DNA of 64,000 nucleotides from Pontibacter silvestris (lineage in GTDB: Bacteria; Bacteroidota; Bacteroidia; Cytophagales; Hymenobacteraceae), in NCBI RefSeq assembly GCF_020907275.1, contig NZ_JAJJWI010000007.1, forward strand, positions 152,781-216,780, read 5' to 3'. Both the position numbers and the translations under genes were made by a program. Shown here piece after piece: positions 25,005 to 34,000 of this stretch (positions are counted from its first letter, which is position 1; each line of letters begins with the position of its first letter). The notes beneath the pieces were generated by a model, which saw only the letters and a program-made list of their open reading frames with translations, did no database searches and was not told where the DNA came from.

Positions 25005-25053
25005 AAACCAAAAGCCCGTCCTGCTTATAGCAAGCAGGACGGGCTTTTGGTTT
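25005..25053. terminator. Strong bidirectional terminator (22-bp stem)
   Basis: 22 bp of perfect pairing (25005-25026 with 25032-25053) closes a 5-base loop. It separates the convergent MFS transporter and THX genes, and its core AGCCCGTCCTGCTT is GC-rich. Confidence 0.88.
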
Positions 25054-25069
25054 CAAGTACTAGGTCAGG

Positions 25070-25192
25070 TTACTGGGCAACCTCTTTTTTTGCTTTCTGA
25101 GCTGCTTTGTTCACCTCTTTATGAGGGCGGCTGTTGCCGTAAGAGCCCTTCGTGATCTTTCCTTTTTTTGTTTTTCTATCTCCTTTTCCCAT
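25070..25192 (-). CDS. Ribosomal protein THX (bS-Thx/S31-type)
   Basis: The 40-residue, very basic protein begins MGKGDRKTKKGKITKGSYGN and ends HKEVNKAAQKAKKEVAQ. The MGKGDxKTxxGKIxxGSYGxxRP pattern is the THX family, a small 30S-subunit protein first seen in Thermus and common in Bacteroidota. Most of the conserved arginines are kept; the tail is longer than the about 26 residues of the Thermus protein. It is convergent with the MFS gene and ends at their shared terminator. Confidence 0.9.
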   Translation of the reverse strand: MGKGDRKTKKGKITKGSYGNSRPHKEVNKAAQKAKKEVAQ

Positions 25193-25422
25193 AAAATTAA
25201 CTAGTTAAAATGAATTTGAACTTATAACTCCCATACGGGTAAAGCTGAACTGCAGATATACTAACGCTTACTCCTGCTGCTCTATTGCTAATTTACAGAA
25301 ATGTGTCTGTAAAAGAAAATGATTGCTATTGTATCTGAATGTTAGCAGAATTCCTTCTCAACTCCTGCACATTCTGCCTCGTCTGCTGTAACAATCTCCT
25401 TCTAAATGAGGTTGAAAGTCTG

Positions 25423-25430
25423 TATCTTTG
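25423..25430 (+). promoter_or_regulatory. Possible uvrA -7 promoter element
   Basis: TATCTTTG matches the Bacteroidota -7 box TAnnTTTG, 76 bp before the uvrA start. No TTG is present at the expected upstream distance, so the call is weak. Confidence 0.35.
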
Positions 25431-25505
25431 CAGATTAATTTAACTACAAGTATAGAAGCTTTCACAGGCAAAGCGTATAGCTTTAACTAGAGAAGGCATT
25501 GGCTT

Positions 25506-28310
25506 ATGGCAAACATTCCTGAATATAATTTCGACGAACTAGACGCTCGTCAAAACATCATCATAAAAGGGGCTCGGGTACATAACCTTAAAAACCTGAG
25601 TGTGGCACTTCCCCGAAACAAATTTATCGTTATTACTGGTCTTTCTGGTTCTGGTAAATCTTCGCTTGCTTTTGATACATTGTATGCCGAGGGGCAACGC
25701 ATGTATGTAGAAAGCTTAAGCTCTTACGCACGTCAGTTTCTGGGTCGTATGGACAAGCCTGATGTGGATTATATCAAAGGTATCAGCCCGGCTATTGCGA
25801 TAGAGCAAAAAGTGAGCATAAAGAATAACCGCTCTACCGTAGGTACCAGCACAGAGATTTATGATTATCTGAAACTGCTTTACGCCCGCATCGGCAAAAC
25901 ATATTCACCTGTTTCTGGTGAGGTGGTGCAGAAAGATACAGTGACAGATGTCGTAAACTTTATATTTTCCCTGGAGGATGAGGCAAGAGTAATGATCTTG
26001 GCTCCGCTGCACCGGCACGAAGACAGAACACTGGAAAAGGAACTGGGCTTGTTGCTGCAGAAAGGCTATTCCCGTATTTACTCCGATGGCGATGTCTTAT
26101 TTATTGAGGAATTGCTGGAGCAAAAGAAGCCCAAATTGGGTAAAAGTACTTTCATTCTGATAGATCGTGCGGTTATTTATAAAAATGACGAAGACCTGCA
26201 GTTCCGTATTGCAGACTCAGTGCAGACAGCTTTTTTTGAAGGGCAGGGTGAATGCCGTGTATTATATGGAGAGGAGGAACGTGTGTTCTCTGACAGGTTT
26301 GAGTTGGATGGAATAGTGTTTGAAGAACCCTCCGTTAACTTCTTTAGCTTTAATAATCCTTATGGTGCCTGCCAGACCTGCGAAGGCTTTGGAAGTGTTT
26401 TAGGTATTGATCCTGACCTTGTAATACCAGATAAGAGCCTGACAGTTTATGAAGGAGCTATTGCCCCCTGGCGAAGCGATAAGATGAACGAGTGGCTACA
26501 GCCCTTGGTTAAGAACGGCATCCGCTTCGACTTTCCGATTCATCGCCCTTACAACGAACTGACAGAGGCAGAGCAGGAACTGCTCTGGACGGGCAACAAG
26601 TATTTCGAAGGCCTTAACGATTTCTTCAAGCATATACAGGCACAGACGCATAAAATTCAGTACCGTGTGATGCTGTCGCGCTACCGTGGGCGTACTGCCT
26701 GCCCTGAGTGTAGAGGCTCACGCTTGCGCAAAGATGCCAGCTACGTAAAAGTCAACGGCAAGAGCATTACTGACCTGGTGCTGATGCCGATTACGCAGGT
26801 GCTGCCTTTTTTTCAGAATATACAGCTAACAGAGCATGAACAGGGGGTAGCAGAGCGATTGGTCACAGAAGTGACGAACCGCCTGAGTTACCTGGAGCGT
26901 GTAGGGCTAGGCTATCTTACCCTTAACCGTTTGTCTAATACCTTATCTGGTGGTGAGAGCCAGCGTATTAATTTGGCTACATCGTTGGGTAGTGCGTTAG
27001 TGGGCTCTATGTACATTTTAGATGAGCCAAGCATAGGCTTGCACCCAAAAGACTCTGAGCAGCTGATTGGTGTGTTGCGTTCGTTACAGCAAATTGGTAA
27101 TACAGTAATTGTAGTAGAGCATGAAGAGGAAATGATGCGTGCAGCCGACCAACTCATTGATATTGGCCCGGAAGCAGGTTCTGGCGGTGGTAACCTAATG
27201 TTTCAGGGTACTTTTGATGAACTAATGAAATCTGCCGCTACCTACACTGGCAAGTATCTGAGTGGCAAAATGGAAGTGTCGGTACCGGCGCAGCGTCGTA
27301 AGTGGCGTAACGCGATAGAGGTTACGGGAGCCCGTGAAAACAACCTGAAAAACCTGTCAGTAAAGTTTCCGCTGGAGGTAATGACAGTGGTGACAGGTGT
27401 GAGTGGTTCCGGTAAATCGACCTTAATTAAAAAGATACTGTATCCGGCTATGCAGAAGTTACACGGTGCCACAGCCGAGGCTACCGGTAAATTTGATAAA
27501 CTGCAAGGGGACTATAATAAAATTGAGCACGTAGAGTTCGTGGACCAGAATCCGATTGGTAAGTCTTCACGCTCAAATCCAGTAACTTATGTAAAGGCTT
27601 ACGATGCTATCAGGGCGCTGTACGCTGATCAGCCCTTAGCCAAGTCACGTGGGTTTAAGCCTTCACATTTCTCTTTCAATATAGAAGGAGGCCGGTGTGA
27701 AGTTTGCCAGGGAGAAGGACAGGTGAAAATTGAGATGCAGTTTATGGCCGACATCTACCTGACCTGTGAAAGCTGCCACGGGCAACGCTTTAAGCAAGAT
27801 GTGCTTGATGTGAAGTACAAAGACAAGAGCATCTCTGATGTACTTGATATGACCATTGCCGATAGTATAGACTTCTTTGCCGATCAGCCTAAAATTGTGG
27901 AGAAACTTAAGCCTCTGAACGATGTAGGCTTAGGTTATATTCGCTTAGGGCAGTCCAGCAATACTTTGTCGGGTGGAGAGGCGCAGCGTGTAAAGCTGGC
28001 ATCTTTCCTGACTAAAGGAGCGCAGCCGCACCAGGAGAATATACTGTTCATTTTTGATGAACCAAGTACCGGCCTTCATTTCCATGACATCAGTAAACTG
28101 CTTACGTCCATCAATGCTCTTATTGAGAATGGCAATACCGTTGTGATTATTGAGCACAACATGGACATTGTAAAGTGTGCCGACTGGATTATAGATTTAG
28201 GTCCTGAAGGTGGTACTAACGGTGGGCATCTGTTATTCGAAGGTACACCAGAAGATATGGTGAAGCTGGAGGGTAATGATACAGCCAGGTTCTTGAAAGG
28301 AAGATTATAG
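25506..28310 (+). CDS. uvrA: Excinuclease ABC subunit A
   Basis: This 934-residue damage-recognition ATPase of nucleotide-excision repair has two ABC modules: Walker [10 protein letters not shown] at about residue 45 and GVSGSGKST at about 631. Signature LSGGESQRI and LSGGEAQRV loops and Walker B segments ([23 protein letters not shown]) follow. Four CxxC pairs form zinc modules ([32 protein letters not shown]). The UvrB-binding region lies between the first Walker A and the signature. The length is standard and no residue appears missing. It stands alone on the plus strand. Confidence 0.98.
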   Translation: MANIPEYNFDELDARQNIIIKGARVHNLKNLSVALPRNKFIVITGLSGSGKSSLAFDTLYAEGQRMYVESLSSYARQFLGRMDKPDVDYIKGISPAIAIEQKVSIKNNRSTVGTSTEIYDYLKLLYARIGKTYSPVSGEVVQKDTVTDVVNFIFSLEDEARVMILAPLHRHEDRTLEKELGLLLQKGYSRIYSDGDVLFIEELLEQKKPKLGKSTFILIDRAVIYKNDEDLQFRIADSVQTAFFEGQGECRVLYGEEERVFSDRFELDGIVFEEPSVNFFSFNNPYGACQTCEGFGSVLGIDPDLVIPDKSLTVYEGAIAPWRSDKMNEWLQPLVKNGIRFDFPIHRPYNELTEAEQELLWTGNKYFEGLNDFFKHIQAQTHKIQYRVMLSRYRGRTACPECRGSRLRKDASYVKVNGKSITDLVLMPITQVLPFFQNIQLTEHEQGVAERLVTEVTNRLSYLERVGLGYLTLNRLSNTLSGGESQRINLATSLGSALVGSMYILDEPSIGLHPKDSEQLIGVLRSLQQIGNTVIVVEHEEEMMRAADQLIDIGPEAGSGGGNLMFQGTFDELMKSAATYTGKYLSGKMEVSVPAQRRKWRNAIEVTGARENNLKNLSVKFPLEVMTVVTGVSGSGKSTLIKKILYPAMQKLHGATAEATGKFDKLQGDYNKIEHVEFVDQNPIGKSSRSNPVTYVKAYDAIRALYADQPLAKSRGFKPSHFSFNIEGGRCEVCQGEGQVKIEMQFMADIYLTCESCHGQRFKQDVLDVKYKDKSISDVLDMTIADSIDFFADQPKIVEKLKPLNDVGLGYIRLGQSSNTLSGGEAQRVKLASFLTKGAQPHQENILFIFDEPSTGLHFHDISKLLTSINALIENGNTVVIIEHNMDIVKCADWIIDLGPEGGTNGGHLLFEGTPEDMVKLEGNDTARFLKGRL

Positions 28311-28738
28311 GACGTACGAAGAATTAAAGTTATGGTGCCTGCGGCTTTTACTTTATAGCATCAGTTTGTATCATTCGAAGGGAGTTTGGGATTGCTGCTT
28401 CCTTTTTAGTTTCGCTATAAATAGCTACTCGGTTGAATAAATATCTGTACAGAAACACATGGCTCTTAACAGCTGTAGAATTACTGAGCTGCTAACAGGC
28501 ATGAAGCATGACAAAGGTGCTGCTGTATGGAAGCAGAAGCGTGAGAAAGTAATTGTATAAATAAGGAGGGACCAGGGCTTTTAGGCTCGGTATTGAGGCA
28601 GCTTTTTGCCTGAGATAAACTACCTTATTGTCTAAATTGCAAATAGTACGTACAGCTCAAATCAGAAATTAGTAAATTGCCGTTGAGGTAGCTTAGACTG
28701 TGAAAGAAACTCAAGATTTAATAACAAATACATAAAAC
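28311..28738. other. 428-bp intergenic region, uvrA to tpiA
   Basis: I found no convincing gene. A 33-codon ATG frame (28459-28560) has no features suggesting translation. A weak 5-bp hairpin (28596-28611) is present. AT-rich sequence next to 28739 probably holds the tpiA promoter. Confidence 0.4.
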
Positions 28739-29500
28739 ATGAGAAAGAAAATCGTTGCAGGTAACTGGAAAATGAATAAAACCTATGAGGAGGCGCTTTC
28801 ACTGGTATCAGAAATTGATAACATGGTGAAAGACGAGGTAAATAATGACGTGACTGTAATTGTGACACCTCCTTTCCCGTACTTGCAAAGCGTAAGCAAA
28901 TTAACGCAAGGCAACGATAAAATGCATCTGGCTGCTCAGGACGTAAGCGAGCATGAAAGTGGAGCCTATACTGGTGATATTTCAGCTGCTATGCTAAAGT
29001 CGGTAGGAGCAGAATACGTGATTATCGGCCACAGCGAGCGCCGTATGTACCATCACGAAGATGCACAGGTGCTTTATCAGAAAATGAAAGTTGCCTTAAA
29101 GCATGGTTTAAAGCCAATTTTCTGCTGTGGAGAGCCACTGGAAGAGCGTGATGCAGAGCGCCATTTTGAGTATGTGGGCCAGCAGTTGAAAGACAGCGTT
29201 TCTTACCTAAGCAACGAAGAGTTTGATCAGATTGTAATTGCCTATGAACCAATCTGGGCTATCGGTACTGGTAAAACAGCAAGTGCAGAACAGGCACAGG
29301 AAATGCATGCCTTCATTCGTGAGCAACTGTCGCGTATGTTTGATGCAAAAGCTGCTTTTAACTGTACTATACTGTATGGCGGTAGCTGCAACCCTGGCAA
29401 TGCTAAAGAAATTTTCTCTAAAGAAGATGTTGACGGAGGCTTGATTGGAGGGGCTTCGCTTAAGTCCAGAGACTTTACCGATATCATCAAATCTTTTTAA
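28739..29500 (+). CDS. tpiA: Triosephosphate isomerase
   Basis: The 253-residue TIM-barrel enzyme interconverts dihydroxyacetone phosphate and glyceraldehyde 3-phosphate. The N-terminal Asn/Lys of GNWKMNKT, catalytic His98 (IIGHSERR) and catalytic Glu170 (AYEPIWAIGTGKTAS) are present, with the phosphate-binding YGGS and GLIGGASL loops. The length is standard. A terminator follows within 21 bp. It is a single gene, and no other glycolysis genes are nearby. Confidence 0.98.
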   Translation: MRKKIVAGNWKMNKTYEEALSLVSEIDNMVKDEVNNDVTVIVTPPFPYLQSVSKLTQGNDKMHLAAQDVSEHESGAYTGDISAAMLKSVGAEYVIIGHSERRMYHHEDAQVLYQKMKVALKHGLKPIFCCGEPLEERDAERHFEYVGQQLKDSVSYLSNEEFDQIVIAYEPIWAIGTGKTASAEQAQEMHAFIREQLSRMFDAKAAFNCTILYGGSCNPGNAKEIFSKEDVDGGLIGGASLKSRDFTDIIKSF

Positions 29501-29520
29501 AAAAGAAGAAAATTAAATGC

Positions 29521-29556
29521 AGGCTACTGGTGGAGACATTAGTAGCCTTCTTTTTT
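29521..29556 (+). terminator. tpiA terminator
   Basis: AGGCTACT (29521-29528) pairs with AGTAGCCT (29541-29548) over a 12-base loop, then TCTTTTTT follows. It sits 20 bp after the tpiA stop. Confidence 0.8.
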
Positions 29557-29566
29557 ATAAGCTATA

Positions 29567-29822
29567 AGCTAAAACAGCTCAACCTTTAGCGGCGTTTTTA
29601 CGTGAGCACAAGCGGCTTTTCCAAATCATCCTTCCTGTGCTTTAACATATTATTTCGGGCCTGGAAAATCAGTTTAAGGGGGAGATAGCTGAAAAATACA
29701 TGATGGTTGAATAATGGAAGTTTACTGTAGTGATCTGCTTTTGCAGGGGGAGGTGGAGCTTATTAGCTGGCAAAAGAAACAAAAAGGCTGCTGATATAAA
29801 TTAATCGGCAGCCTTTTTGTTT
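29567..29822 (+). ncRNA. Candidate structured small RNA with terminator
   Basis: A 256-base gap between two terminators has no ORF. Its ends pair as AGCTAA (29567-29572) with TTAGCT (29763-29768), then a 10-bp helix with one mismatch (29576-29585 with 29751-29760), plus an inner TTTTCC/GGAAAA pairing (29617-29622 with 29663-29668). A perfect 15-bp terminator stem (29777-29791 with 29808-29822) ends it. The long closing helix with a large internal region recalls 6S-type RNAs, but homology is not shown. The strand is set by the terminator's T-run. Confidence 0.4.
29777..29822 (+). terminator. Strong hairpin ending the candidate small RNA
   Basis: AAACAAAAAGGCTGC (29777-29791) pairs exactly with GCAGCCTTTTTGTTT (29808-29822). 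It has an A-run on one side and a T-run on the other, so it can work in both directions. It lies 37 bp before the next gene. Confidence 0.8.
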
Positions 29823-29858
29823 ATAGCTTATCGTTATATTTGAGTAAATTTTAATTTT

Positions 29859-30236
29859 ATGTCTATTATCTTCTCTCTTTTGCTGGCGTTGGCCCCATTC
29901 TTTTCAACATTAAATTCTAATAATGCGTCTGCCTCTGAGCCAGTAGTTGTGGAAAAAGGTTTCTGTAGAATTTATGGAGCAGTGTATCTTGAGCGGGATC
30001 CTAAGTACAGGAATACTGCTGCTTATACCGTTTTCCTGAATGACGATGAGGCTTTTGCCAATATGATTGTGTACAAGGAGAAGAACAAGCTGTTTGCCGA
30101 TAACACAGCAATTTGGTACCTTACTCCAAAGAAAGCGTTTGCAGACCACATTTTATATGTAACGGATAAACGTAACTTAGCAGACTTTACGGTGCATTTT
30201 ACCGACGTGCGCTCTTACGCTACTTGCCGCGAATAA
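29859..30236 (+). CDS. DUF6150-family exported protein
   Basis: The 125-residue protein has a leader (SIIFSLLLALAPFFSTLNS, probable signal peptide). Repeated [FYV]xxN/KxxxADxxV units follow: CRIYGAVYLERDPKYRNTAA, FANMIVYKEKNKLFADN and DHILYVTDKRNLADFTVHFT. The end reads DVRSYATCRE. The repeating strand pattern with conserved Cys at both ends is the DUF6150 family known from Bacteroidota. The function is unknown. It runs into prmA 8 bp downstream, so the two may share a transcript. Confidence 0.82.
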   Translation: MSIIFSLLLALAPFFSTLNSNNASASEPVVVEKGFCRIYGAVYLERDPKYRNTAAYTVFLNDDEAFANMIVYKEKNKLFADNTAIWYLTPKKAFADHILYVTDKRNLADFTVHFTDVRSYATCRE

Positions 30237-30244
30237 CTATTACC

Positions 30245-31075
30245 ATGGATTTTATAGAAGTAACTTTAAAAGTAAACGCAGATTTTGCGGATATACTTAT
30301 TGCCGAGCTTGGAGAGCTGGGTTGTGATGCCTTTGTGGAAACAGAAGATGGCTTTAGCGCCTACATGGACGAAGACAAATACTCGGAGGAGGCACTGGAA
30401 GAGACCTTAAACCGCTATGCTGATTTTGTGCAGGTGGATTATACGGTGCAAAAAATAGAGCGCCAGAACTGGAACGAAGAGTGGGAACGTAATTTTGAAC
30501 CTTTGTTTATTGACGGACAGGTTTCAGTAAGAGCCTCTTTTCATCCAAAACCTGAAGAAGCAAAGTATGATATTGTTATCAACCCAAAGATGTCTTTCGG
30601 TACAGGTCACCACGAAACCACTACCCTCATGATCGAGAACCAGCTGACGCTGGATCACCAGGGCAAGCGGGTACTGGATATGGGCTGTGGTACTGGTATT
30701 CTGGCTATAATGGCCGCAGAACTAGGTGCTTCAGAAATTGTAGCTGTGGAAATTGAAGACTGGACTGTGGAAAATGCCCGTGAAAATGCAGAGCTAAATA
30801 ACTATCCTGCTATTGATGTGCGTTTAGGTGGTGCTGAGACGGTTGAAGGAGAAAAGCCTTTCGATGTTATACTAGCCAACATAAACCGGAACGTTCTATT
30901 GGAAGACATGCCTGCTTATAAAGCTGTGTTAAAGCAAAAAGGGTGGCTGCTGTTAAGCGGTTTTTATACAGAAGATTTGCCGATACTCCAGGAGCGAACC
31001 GCAGAATTAGGACTAACTTATATTTCGCACCGGGTAAAGAATAATTGGGTGTCAGCTATTTTTACATCACATTAA
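30245..31075 (+). CDS. prmA: Ribosomal protein L11 methyltransferase
   Basis: The start at ATG 30245 (MDFIEVTLKV) is preferred to an earlier in-frame codon at 30224 inside the DUF6150 gene; it gives 276 residues. The N-terminal substrate-binding domain is followed by QNWNEEWERNFEPLFIDG. The SAM-dependent methyltransferase domain has PKMSFGTGHHETT, motif I VLDMGCGTGILAIMAAELGA and DVILANINRNVLL, the NPPF-like motif of PrmA. It trimethylates ribosomal protein L11. It is followed after 11 bp by the giant secreted-protein gene. Confidence 0.96.
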   Translation: MDFIEVTLKVNADFADILIAELGELGCDAFVETEDGFSAYMDEDKYSEEALEETLNRYADFVQVDYTVQKIERQNWNEEWERNFEPLFIDGQVSVRASFHPKPEEAKYDIVINPKMSFGTGHHETTTLMIENQLTLDHQGKRVLDMGCGTGILAIMAAELGASEIVAVEIEDWTVENARENAELNNYPAIDVRLGGAETVEGEKPFDVILANINRNVLLEDMPAYKAVLKQKGWLLLSGFYTEDLPILQERTAELGLTYISHRVKNNWVSAIFTSH

Positions 31076-31086
31076 CAAACTTGCCT

Positions 31087-34000
31087 ATGAAACGGATTTT
31101 ACCCATACTGCTTTTTTTTTCGATTCTTACGGCACAGGCCCAGACGAAACTTTCTGAGAACCCTGATGAATTTGTAGCAGATGTGAGAGCAATGCTGTTA
31201 GCGGGTAAAGTTGAAAATGCTGAAAAACTTTCCGCTGAACTGGAGGCTGCCTGGAGTAGTGGTAAGCTTACTGCTAAACAGCAGAAAGAGGTTGTAAATA
31301 TCTCTCAAAGCATGTACCGCAAGCGCATGAGCGTTAATCCGCATTTTGTGCAGTTCTTTACAATGGTTACAGCGGGTGTTAACAACCAGCATTTAGAGGG
31401 AGGTGCATTAGACAACATGCTTCATGTTACTGCTAAAGCTGTTGAACAGGAGAAAGTAAAAAACCTGGAAAAATTTCTGAATACAGCCAGCCTTTATCTA
31501 AGTACAAACCGGTTATTTCAGAATTCCTATTATACTCTGAGCAGCGCAGGGGGCAGCTTTAGCTTTGCTTACGAGGGAGAGAGTAAGGTGTCGGAAGAGG
31601 AAGCTGAAAGCAAAGACGGGTGGGATACTGCCTTTGAGGATGCTCCTGCTGATGAACAGGAAGAAGAGGATTTGTGGGGAGTTGCTACAAAGGTTCCTCA
31701 GAAAGAGGATAAGAAGAGATCAGAGAAGAATAGAAAAGAAACTTTGAAGAAACAGTTTATTCCTGCTTTGCCTGGTGTTTCAGGCCCCGTGTTAAAGCTG
31801 GAAAAGGCGACACTTACTTTCGTTACTCCCTGGGATTCTACTTCCGTCGAGGCAACTTCTGGGCAGTTGATGTTAACCAACAATACATTTGTGGGTGAGG
31901 GTGGAAAGCTGAACTGGAAGGCTAATGGAGAACCAGCTTCCGCTGAGTTTAATAAGTACAGCTTTAACACTTCTTTTGCTGGTTTTAAGGTGCCAGATGC
32001 AATAATTTCCTATCCTGCTGTACTTAATGCTCCCGTAGATGGTGCGCTGGAATGGATCAGTAGCCGGCATAAAACCAGTGAATATCCTTATCCTAAATTC
32101 TTTTCTTTCACGAATGATGCAAGCATTAAGACCTTAGGCACTAACATAGCCTATAAAGGAGGGTTTTCGCTTGTTGGCAACACCGTAGGCAGTAAGTCAC
32201 TGGATAATAGCCTCTCAGAAATTGTGGTGATGCATAATGGGGAACGTAAGTTTCACTCAATGGCCCGAAACTATATTATTACCGATTCGCTTATTCTTGC
32301 GAACCGTGCCGCAGTAGCCATTTATCAACAGAAAGACTCTATTACCCACCCGGCTATGCAGTTACGCTTTTCTACTCGCAAGCAGGAACTTGTTTTAACA
32401 AAAGATAAAGGGGGATATGCGAACACACCATTTTTTGATACCTACCACAAACTTGAAATTACTGCTGAACGTCTGCATTGGCTCCTGAATGAGCCAACTA
32501 TAGATTTTTCTATCTTAAACACAAAGACACTGGTCCCATTGCGGCTGGAGTCAACAGGGTATTACTCTGACAACCGTTTTCAACGTCTGATAGGTGTAGC
32601 ACAGTTTCACCCTCTGCAGGTGCTGGTAAGCTATGCCGTCAAATCGAAGCAAAATGATTTTTATGCTTCTGACGTAGCTAAGTCTACCAAAATTAATGAG
32701 TCAGCTTTGAAAGAGGCCGCTATAAACCTCTCCCGGCAAAGCTACTTAGATTATGACCCTGCTAGTGGTTATATTGCTTTAAAACCTAAGGCTTGGCACT
32801 ACGTCGGTTCCGCCCGCGATTTGAAGGACTATGACCACCTGGTAATAAAGTCTATTGTTCCCTCCGGCAAAAATGCCACCTTAAACTTAGAAGATAATAA
32901 GCTAACTGTCCGGGGAGTAGAAAGAGTGGAATTTACCAGAGATTCCTCTATCGTCTACATAAATCCCCGAAGTAAGGAGTTACATATTCTCAATAACCGC
33001 GATATAGAGTTTGACGGACAGGTGTATGCCGGTCAGTTGGCTTTTAAAGGTGCTGAGTTTAAGTTTAACTACAACGAGTTTGCTATAGATATGGCTAGCT
33101 TGGATACTGTAGCACTAGTACCGAAAAGGAGACGTGTTAAAGATGAAAAGGTTGCAGAACAGGTCTTGACAAGCGGAGGTAGTAAAATGTCAGGTAAACT
33201 GTACCTTAACAAGCCCGATAATAAGTCCGGGAAAGAATATTTTCCAGAGTACCCTAAGTTTGATGCTGTTTCAGGTGCACAGGTTGCTTTTGCCCGCCCT
33301 GATGTTGCAGGAGGAGCTTACGATAGCACCGTCTATTTCGACTTGCCTCCTTTTAAACTCGATTCTCTAAGCTCTGCAAAAAAGACAGTAAACTTAGACG
33401 GTACTTTTAACTCCGGTGGCATTTTTCCGCCAATCAAGGCTAAATTACAGCTAATGCCTGATGAAACCCTCGGCTTCTACTACCAGCCTCCTGCAACTGG
33501 TTTGCCAGCGTTTGAGGGTAAAGGAATGGTATTCGATACTATCATGATGGATAGTAAAGGTATTCAGAGCAAGGGAAAAATACAGCACTTAACAGCAACA
33601 ATAGAAGCCCCGGCCTTTAACTATTACAAGAATGCCGTAACCACAAAAGAAGGTACAAAGGTAACCATAGCAGAGGGAGCATCTGGTGGTACTAATTTTC
33701 CTGCAGCTACCCTGAATGGCTTTAATATGAACTGGCGACCACAGGCTGATACCATGTATCTGCAGACATTAGAACAACCAATGCAGCTATACGATGAAGG
33801 TCTGACATTTAAAGGCGTGGCAAAGTTGTCGCCCGGAGGTTTATATGGAAGTGGTGAAGTAGAAAACCCGCTGGCGACTGTAACGGCTCCTGATCTGCAT
33901 TTCGAACAACGCAGTTTTGCTGGTAGCCAGGCTCAGATGTTGATAAAGTCAGATGATGAAAAGTTGCCAGGAGTAAAAGCACAAGGAGTAGCTTTTAACT

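Noticed and set aside
28459..28560. 33-codon frame in the uvrA-tpiA gap
   Set aside because: It has no purine-rich ribosome site and no recognisable sequence; chance is the simpler explanation.
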